A stretch of DNA of 12,083 nucleotides, taken from contig JAUXIU010000014.1 of assembly GCA_030620895.1 (NCBI GenBank), forward strand, positions 1 through 12,083. The letters are read 5' to 3'. The notes beneath the pieces were generated by a model that saw nothing but the letters and a program-made list of their open reading frames with translations, made no database searches and was not told where the DNA came from. Positions 7,849 through 12,083 of the stretch are shown here, one piece after another (the stretch's first letter is position 1; the number at the start of each line of letters is the position of its first letter). The stretch is from Deltaproteobacteria bacterium (GTDB taxonomy: Bacteria > Desulfobacterota > GWC2-55-46 > S146-70 > JAUXIU01). The translations under genes and the position numbers were made by a program.

Positions 7849-8139
7849 ATGGAAGGTTCCATCCTTATAGGTATCTATGTCTTTGTACTGGCTATCTTTT
7901 TAGGCTTTGAGCTTATCTCGAAGGTGCCACCAACCCTACATACACCTTTGATGTCAGGAGCTAATGCTATCTCAGGCATCACCCTCGTTGGTGCCATAGT
8001 AGCAGCAGGACTCGATGTAGATGTCAGATTAACTACAGCCATCGGTCTCGCTGCTGTGATCCTTGCTACTATAAACGTGGTTGGGGGATATCTGGTAACT
8101 GACCGAATGCTTGAGATGTTTAAAAAGAAGGAAAAATGA
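7849..8139 (+). CDS. pntAB: NAD(P) transhydrogenase subunit alpha part 2 (membrane domain)
   Basis: This small inner-membrane subunit supplies part of the proton-conducting domain II of the transhydrogenase. The 96-residue protein has three predicted membrane helices (about 6-23, 36-54 and 62-83). Between the first two is the family hallmark KVPPTLHTPLMSGANAISGI (25-44). It ends in the basic tail RMLEMFKKKEK, as usual for this subunit. In E. coli the same segment is fused to domain I as PntA; the split form is known from Rhodospirillum rubrum and many other bacteria. The ATG follows a TGGAGG ribosome-binding site at 7835-7840. The pntB start lies 10 bp after the stop. Confidence 0.96.
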   Translation: MEGSILIGIYVFVLAIFLGFELISKVPPTLHTPLMSGANAISGITLVGAIVAAGLDVDVRLTTAIGLAAVILATINVVGGYLVTDRMLEMFKKKEK

Positions 8140-8149
8140 GGGAGCGAAC

Positions 8150-9529
8150 ATGAGAGACCAGATTATTAACTACTCCTATCTTATTGCCGCTGTATTATTC
8201 ATGCTGGGTCTGAAAAAGCTCAGTTCACCAGCCACTGCTCGCAACGGCAACAGGCTGTCCATGCTTGGTATGACTATCGCAATAATTGCCACACTTTTTA
8301 AGCAAGAGATCGTAAGTTTTAACCTTATTGTCATTGGCGTGGTCACCGGGTCTGTGATAGGTGCCGTGACCGCCAAGAAGGTAAAGATGACTGCTATGCC
8401 TGAGATGGTTGCTATTTTTAACGGTTTTGGTGGTGGTGCCTCGGCTCTGGTTGCAATTTCTGTATATCACCGTCTTACACCGAACTTTGAATCTTTCCTC
8501 TTAATTGCCTTGCTTCTCTCTGTCATTATCGGTGCCATAACCTTTACAGGATCCGTTATTGCCTTTGGTAAACTACATGGTATTGTTAGTGGTTCACCAA
8601 TCGTTTATACTGGTCAACAGGTAGTCAATGGAATGTTGGGTATTGTCATGGTCGCCCTGGTAGTGGGCGTATTCATTGTCCCGGCTGACCTCAAGGTCTT
8701 TTACGGTATTTTTACCTTAGCACTTGTTCTTGGGGTGTTGTTTGTAATTCCCATCGGTGGTGCAGATATGCCAGTAGTCATCTCTCTTTTGAACTCCTAC
8801 TCCGGCGTGGCAGTCTCCATGACAGGTTTTGTGTTAAACAATAATGCCCTGATTATTGTTGGCTCCATGGTTGGTGCTGCTGGTCTTTTTTTAACCATGA
8901 TTATGTGTAAGGCCATGAACCGTTCCCTTGCCAACGTGTTATTCGGTGCCTTTGGTGCAGTAAAAGAGGGCGCCGTAGCTGTTGGATCAACCGTCACCGG
9001 TGCCGTCAAGTCATATACTATAGAAGATGCTTTTATAATATTGGAAAACGCAGAATCCCTTATTATCGTACCAGGTTATGGTATGGCTGCTGCACATGCT
9101 CAACATGCAGTACGTGAACTGGCAGACCTGCTGGAAGGAAAAGGTGTCGAAGTAAGATACGCCATCCATCCTGTTGCAGGACGCATGCCTGGTCACATGA
9201 ATGTGCTTCTTGCCGAGGCTGACGTCCCATACGATAAGTTGTTTGCCATGGAGGAGATTAATGACGATTTTCCACATACAGACGTAGCCCTGGTTATTGG
9301 AGCAAATGATGTTGTGAACCCTGCGGCAAAGAATAACCCAGGGAGCCCAATCTATGGTATGCCTGTCCTTAATGTGGAGGAAGCCAAAACTGTAATAGTA
9401 TTAAAGAGGAGTATGAACCCTGGATTTGCCGGCATTGAAAACGAGCTCTTCCTGATGGATAATACCATGATGATATTCGGTGACGCGAAACAGACCCTTC
9501 ACGATATCATTTCCCATCTTAAAGATTAG
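8150..9529 (+). CDS. pntB: NAD(P) transhydrogenase subunit beta (membrane domain II and NADP-binding domain III)
   Basis: The beta subunit carries most of the membrane channel and the NADP(H)-binding domain III on the cytoplasmic side. The 459-residue length is typical. Residues 1 to about 275 are rich in membrane helices, with conserved loops MPEMVAIFNGFGGGASALVA (83-102), GKLHGIVSGSP (140-150) and GGADMPVVISLLNSYSGVA (203-221). Domain III is complete: IIVPGYGMAAAHAQHAV (305-321), GRMPGHMNVLLAEA (334-347), GANDVVNPAA (374-383) and KRSMNPGFAGIEN (399-411). I chose the ATG at 8150, preceded by GAGGGAGCG, over a TTG at 8111 that would overlap pntAB and add 13 unconserved residues. Arg codons are 3 CGT, 2 CGC, 2 AGG and 2 AGA, unlike cobT. 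The gene ends 13 bp before the left end of a transposable element. Confidence 0.96.
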   Translation: MRDQIINYSYLIAAVLFMLGLKKLSSPATARNGNRLSMLGMTIAIIATLFKQEIVSFNLIVIGVVTGSVIGAVTAKKVKMTAMPEMVAIFNGFGGGASALVAISVYHRLTPNFESFLLIALLLSVIIGAITFTGSVIAFGKLHGIVSGSPIVYTGQQVVNGMLGIVMVALVVGVFIVPADLKVFYGIFTLALVLGVLFVIPIGGADMPVVISLLNSYSGVAVSMTGFVLNNNALIIVGSMVGAAGLFLTMIMCKAMNRSLANVLFGAFGAVKEGAVAVGSTVTGAVKSYTIEDAFIILENAESLIIVPGYGMAAAHAQHAVRELADLLEGKGVEVRYAIHPVAGRMPGHMNVLLAEADVPYDKLFAMEEINDDFPHTDVALVIGANDVVNPAAKNNPGSPIYGMPVLNVEEAKTVIVLKRSMNPGFAGIENELFLMDNTMMIFGDAKQTLHDIISHLKD

Positions 9530-9542
9530 AGTAAGTACAAAC

Positions 9543-9567
9543 AGTGTCAGGTCTTGACATGAGATAT
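9543..9567 (+). repeat. Left terminal inverted repeat
   Basis: It begins AGTGTCAGGTCTTGACATGA (9543-9562), the exact reverse complement of 10609-10628. It continues with one mismatch (9563) and four more matching bases. It contains the hairpin TGTCA-GGTCT-TGACA at 9545-9559. Confidence 0.85.
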
Positions 9568-9577
9568 GTAGTCTGAT

Positions 9578-9618
9578 AAATTCCTCTTCGTTATAGTCGA
9601 TATGGCGGGAAGGAATTT
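9578..9618 (+). promoter_or_regulatory. Possible hairpin covering the transposase ribosome-binding site
   Basis: AAATTCCT (9578-9585) and AGGAATTT (9611-9618) are perfectly complementary across a 25-nt loop. The second arm contains the AGGA Shine-Dalgarno sequence (9611-9614) for the transposase ATG at 9623, so pairing in the mRNA would hide it. The element's first ATG (9602) lies in the loop. The pairing is read from sequence; the regulatory role is inferred. Confidence 0.4.
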
Positions 9619-9622
9619 TTTT

Positions 9623-10624
9623 ATGGCAAGGCCTTTGAGGATAGAGTACGAAAATGCATGCTATCACATAACCGCAAGAGGCAATGAAAGAAAGAACATC
9701 TATACAGACAGAAAAGACTATGAAAAATTTCTCCATTACATCGGCCTTGTACATAAACGCTATAGAATAATAGTCTACAGCTATGTCCTTATGGACAACC
9801 ACTATCATCTCCTGATCGAAACCCCTGAGCCAAACCTCTCACGTATGATGAGGGATCTGAACGGACACTATACGATATATTTCAACAAGAGACATAAACG
9901 GTATGGTCATTTATTCCAAGGGAGGTATAAAGCCATTCTTGTAGATATAGATAACTATCTCCTTGAACTCTCCAGATACATTCATCTGAACCCTGTAAGG
10001 GCAGGTATTTTACCCAAGCCGGAAGACTACCGCTACAGCAGTATGCCTTATTATGCAGGCAAAAAAACGTCTCCTGAATGGCTGAATGTAAAAATTGTAT
10101 TGGAACAATTTGGCAATACATTACAGGAGCAACAGGCTGCGTATAAAGGATTTGTATATGCTGGAGTAAGTGTATCAACATCCCCTTTAGAAGATACTTA
10201 TGCAAACTCAATATTGGGCTCAGAGGGATTTATAGAAAAAATAACATCAAAATTCTTGAGGGAGAAAGATATCTCTGATCAGGTGCCTGAGTCAAAAAAA
10301 CTACGTTATGGGAAAAACCTTGAAGAGATAGCCATGGTTGTAATGAACTACTATGACATAGATAAACGGACATTAAACAAAAGGAAGGTTAAATCCAATA
10401 AAGGCAAAAAAGTATTTGTTTATCTTGCAAGGAAATATACTGATAATAAATTAAGCAGCATAAGTGGGTTTCTTGATAACAGTGTGACACCTACAGCTAT
10501 CAGTAAACTCGTCAGTCGTACTGAGGTTGAATTGGTAAAAAATAGAGATATGAGGAAAGATATTGAAAAAATAGAGAAACTTCTTTTTGATAAGGGTATC
10601 AATATATATCATGTCAAGACCTGA
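9623..10624 (+). CDS. REP-associated/IS200-like Y1 transposase with DnaA-like C-terminal domain
   Basis: This single-strand DNA transposase of the HUH Y1 superfamily (TnpA-REP/RAYT type) has 333 residues. The N-terminal Y1 domain starts with the typical MARPLRIEYENACYHITARG. It has the HUH pair in MDNHYHLL (His60, His62), HLFQGRYKA (96-104) and SRYIHLNPVRAG (117-128), in which Tyr119 is the probable nucleophile. After a linker, about 233-300 resembles DnaA domain IV (IAMVVMNYYDID, then KKVFVYLARKYT), a helix-turn-helix DNA-binding fold. This is judged by eye. I prefer ATG 9623, with AAGGA at 9610-9614, to ATG 9602 because family members begin MARPLRIEY. The last codons and the TGA lie inside the right inverted repeat. 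The frame is intact and all catalytic residues are present, so the protein could be active. Confidence 0.88.
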   Translation: MARPLRIEYENACYHITARGNERKNIYTDRKDYEKFLHYIGLVHKRYRIIVYSYVLMDNHYHLLIETPEPNLSRMMRDLNGHYTIYFNKRHKRYGHLFQGRYKAILVDIDNYLLELSRYIHLNPVRAGILPKPEDYRYSSMPYYAGKKTSPEWLNVKIVLEQFGNTLQEQQAAYKGFVYAGVSVSTSPLEDTYANSILGSEGFIEKITSKFLREKDISDQVPESKKLRYGKNLEEIAMVVMNYYDIDKRTLNKRKVKSNKGKKVFVYLARKYTDNKLSSISGFLDNSVTPTAISKLVSRTEVELVKNRDMRKDIEKIEKLLFDKGINIYHVKT

Positions 10625-10628
10625 CACT
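10604..10628 (+). repeat. Right terminal inverted repeat, overlapping the transposase stop codon
   Basis: This is the reverse complement of the left repeat (24 of 25). It encodes the transposase C-terminus YHVKT and its TGA (10622-10624). Just outside it, GACAC recurs at 10630-10634 and 10638-10642, continuing the one inside the repeat at 10623-10627 with spacings of 7 and 8 bp. Confidence 0.85.
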
Positions 10629-10675
10629 AGACACCTAGACACATGTCTAATAAGTCATAAAAAGGGGGAAGGCAG

Positions 10676-11614
10676 ATGAAGCGATTAATTATCTTGAACA
10701 TCTTTATCGTTCTTCTCCTTCTAAGATTTCCAAGCAATGCTATAGGTGGTGGATTCTGGGAGGAAAAAAGCCCCTCTCCCACTAAGAGGACTGAGGTGGC
10801 AGTAGCCTCAAATAAAGGAAAAATCTATGTAATAGGTGGTTTTAAGAGATTTGGAGCAACATCCCTTTTTGAGGAATATGACCCTATCAAGGACACATGG
10901 CAGGAGAAGGCATCCCTACCCAAACCCCTACATCATGTTGGAATAGGAGTTCTTAATGGTAAGGTATATATTATAGGCGGTTTTATGGGTACTATCTCCT
11001 GGACACCTGTCAATACCGTATACGAATATGATCCTCCCCTTGATAGATGGACCGAGAAGACCCCTATGCCTTCTCCAAGGGGTGCATTGGCAGTAGGGGT
11101 TTTAAACGATAGACTCTATGTCATAGGGGGACGGGGAAGAGAGGGAGACACGGGAGCCAATGAGGTCTATAACCCTGCTACTGATACCTGGAAGGTAAAG
11201 AATCCCATGCCCACTGCCAGGGACCATCTGTCAGTAGGAGTAGTGAAGGGGAGGTTGTATGCCATAGGGGGCAGGCTTGAAAGCTATGCAAGAAACCTTG
11301 GAGTAAATGAAGAGTATGACCCTTTAGGGGATAAATGGATAGAGAAGGCTCCCCTCCCCACACCTCGAAGTGGTATCACTGCATCTGTCGTAAATGATAG
11401 GATATATGTCTTTGGAGGAGAGAGCACTGAGGGGACCTTCGATACCAATGAAATGTATGATCCTGCCACAGATTTATGGCAAACCCTCCAACTCATGCCC
11501 ACAGCCCGTCATGGCCTGGGGTCTACGGTGGTTGATGGGAAGATCTATGTAATTGCTGGTGGTTTGAGACCTGGGGGTTCAATGAGTGGAGTCAATGAGG
11601 CATTTACACCGTAA
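10676..11614 (+). CDS. Secreted kelch-repeat beta-propeller protein
   Basis: This 312-residue protein has a Sec-type signal: MKRLI, a hydrophobic run to about residue 16, and a plausible cleavage site after SNA (20-22), so it should be exported to the periplasm or beyond. The mature part is six kelch repeats of about 46-50 residues. Each starts with W..K.P.PT.R or a variant (Trp28, then WQEK, WTEK, WKVK, WIEK, WQTL). Each continues with a VG.G.VLNGK.Y.IGG-type strand pair and ends near YDP..D. Six blades would make a closed propeller, with the last strand perhaps supplied by the N-terminus. A strong GGGGGAAGG ribosome-binding site precedes the ATG. Kelch propellers usually bind proteins or sugars; no catalytic residues or neighbouring partner gene point to a function. 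The sixth blade ends at the stop, so the protein looks complete. Confidence 0.88.
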   Translation: MKRLIILNIFIVLLLLRFPSNAIGGGFWEEKSPSPTKRTEVAVASNKGKIYVIGGFKRFGATSLFEEYDPIKDTWQEKASLPKPLHHVGIGVLNGKVYIIGGFMGTISWTPVNTVYEYDPPLDRWTEKTPMPSPRGALAVGVLNDRLYVIGGRGREGDTGANEVYNPATDTWKVKNPMPTARDHLSVGVVKGRLYAIGGRLESYARNLGVNEEYDPLGDKWIEKAPLPTPRSGITASVVNDRIYVFGGESTEGTFDTNEMYDPATDLWQTLQLMPTARHGLGSTVVDGKIYVIAGGLRPGGSMSGVNEAFTP

Positions 11615-12083
11615 ACCCTTTAGAAAGTTCGGGTAGAGCTTTAAACACTCATCACTGAGGAATGAAGGCAGCAGCCCATCTACTTACTCAATATCTGCTT
11701 GTAGTGAGCTTCTCGAATCCATAAAAGGCACATCCTTTTTAAAAATAGTATAACTGGATTCAATGGTTTTTTGTAAGGCTTTTTGGAGAGGAGTTTTACC
11801 TTTCACAGCATAAGGAAGCACCTGTCTAAAGAACCTGGTATAAGGGAAAAAACATATAGCGCAAAAACGATAATTCCCTATGCAAAAAAACACATATGTA
11901 AAGGGGGGATATATAGGGACGTTATTACTATATATCCGGCATTATATGGAGTCAAGTGGCTGAGAGTGGACAAAGTACCTTGAATAAGAGGTATGCTTGT
12001 GATAGTTTAGAAAACCACTTTAATTTATACAGAGCGTCATAACTTTGCATACCTGCGTTACTCCTCGGCTTGTCGTTTCGGCG
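11615..12083. other. 469-bp stretch without a recognisable gene
   Basis: I see no conserved gene here. A minus-strand frame (11684-11893, GTG start, 69 codons) and a plus-strand frame (11783-11983, 66 codons) overlap each other. Neither has a good ribosome-binding site or a family I recognise. The minus frame's last 40 or so residues have a protein-like composition and could be a decayed gene end. AGGTATGC (11989-11996) and GCATACCT (12047-12054) form an 8-bp inverted repeat. The sequence from about 12036 becomes richer in G and C and may be the start of another element running off the window. No clear terminator follows the kelch gene. Confidence 0.4.

Larger units (their letters stand above)
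9543..10628 (+). mobile_element. Compact Y1 transposase element with terminal inverted repeats
   Basis: This 1086-bp unit contains a single Y1 (HUH) transposase gene and is bounded by inverted repeats at 9543-9567 and 10604-10628 (24 of 25 positions match, the first 20 perfectly). Each end contains a small hairpin, TGTCA-5 nt-TGACA (9545-9559 and 10612-10626), the kind of structure single-strand HUH transposases recognise. The right repeat includes the transposase stop codon. No target-site duplication is evident, which is expected for this class. The element lies 13 bp after pntB and appears intact, but whether it still moves is unknown. Confidence 0.72.

Noticed and set aside
9602..9622. 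Upstream ATG for the transposase (seven extra residues)
   Set aside because: The extra residues are not family-like, whereas the ATG at 9623 gives the standard MARPLRIEY start and has a well-spaced AAGGA.
10636..10649. Near-palindrome TAGACACATGTCTA after the transposable element
   Set aside because: With a 2-bp centre and no T-run it is not a terminator, and there is no second copy to support an operator.
11783..11983. Plus-strand 66-codon frame after the kelch gene
   Set aside because: It has no family resemblance or convincing ribosome-binding site, and it overlaps an equally unsupported minus-strand frame. It is described only as part of the non-coding stretch.

Overview
The window is a bacterial chromosome segment with all recognisable genes on the + strand. 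It is mostly conserved metabolism, plus one small transposable element and a less dense 3' end. The host looks like a Gram-negative-type, probably uncultivated bacterium. Strong use of AGG for Arg and of ATA in the cobalamin genes, intergenic heptamer repeats and a Y1-type transposase would suit lineages such as Desulfobacterota, Nitrospirota or Planctomycetota. That placement is an impression, not a demonstration.

Region 1 (1-4740) is the end of a cobalamin (vitamin B12) operon in the order cobO (3' part only)-cobU-cobT-cobS-cobC-cbiA. Most joints are overlapping stop/start codons, so the genes are almost certainly co-transcribed and translationally coupled. CobO adenosylates the corrin cobalt and CbiA amidates the a and c side chains. 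CobU activates adenosylcobinamide as its GDP derivative, CobT makes alpha-ribazole phosphate, CobS joins the two, and CobC removes the phosphate. The promoter and any B12 riboswitch would lie upstream of the window. A modest hairpin plus T-run follows cbiA.

Region 2 (4853-6385) is a stand-alone comM/yifB-type gene (Mg-chelatase-like AAA+ ATPase, linked to natural transformation). Region 3 (6498-9529) encodes a three-polypeptide proton-translocating NAD(P) transhydrogenase, pntAA-pntAB-pntB. Its Arg codon use is visibly different from the cobalamin genes, and a 199-bp gap separates pntAA from pntAB.

Region 4 (9543-10628) is a compact transposable element: one Y1 (HUH) transposase of the REP-associated/IS200-like type with a DnaA-like C-terminal domain. 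It is bounded by 25-bp inverted repeats (24/25 matching), the right one overlapping the transposase stop codon. Region 5 (10676-11614) is a secreted six-blade kelch protein. The last 469 bp hold no gene I can defend.

Degenerate tandem heptamers occur at two or three places between genes. One set, between cobO and cobU, appears to have been absorbed into the cobU reading frame as an N-terminal extension. I see no CRISPR, phage, toxin-antitoxin or defence system and no clear new biological system. The transposable element and the heptamer repeats are the parts most worth a second look.
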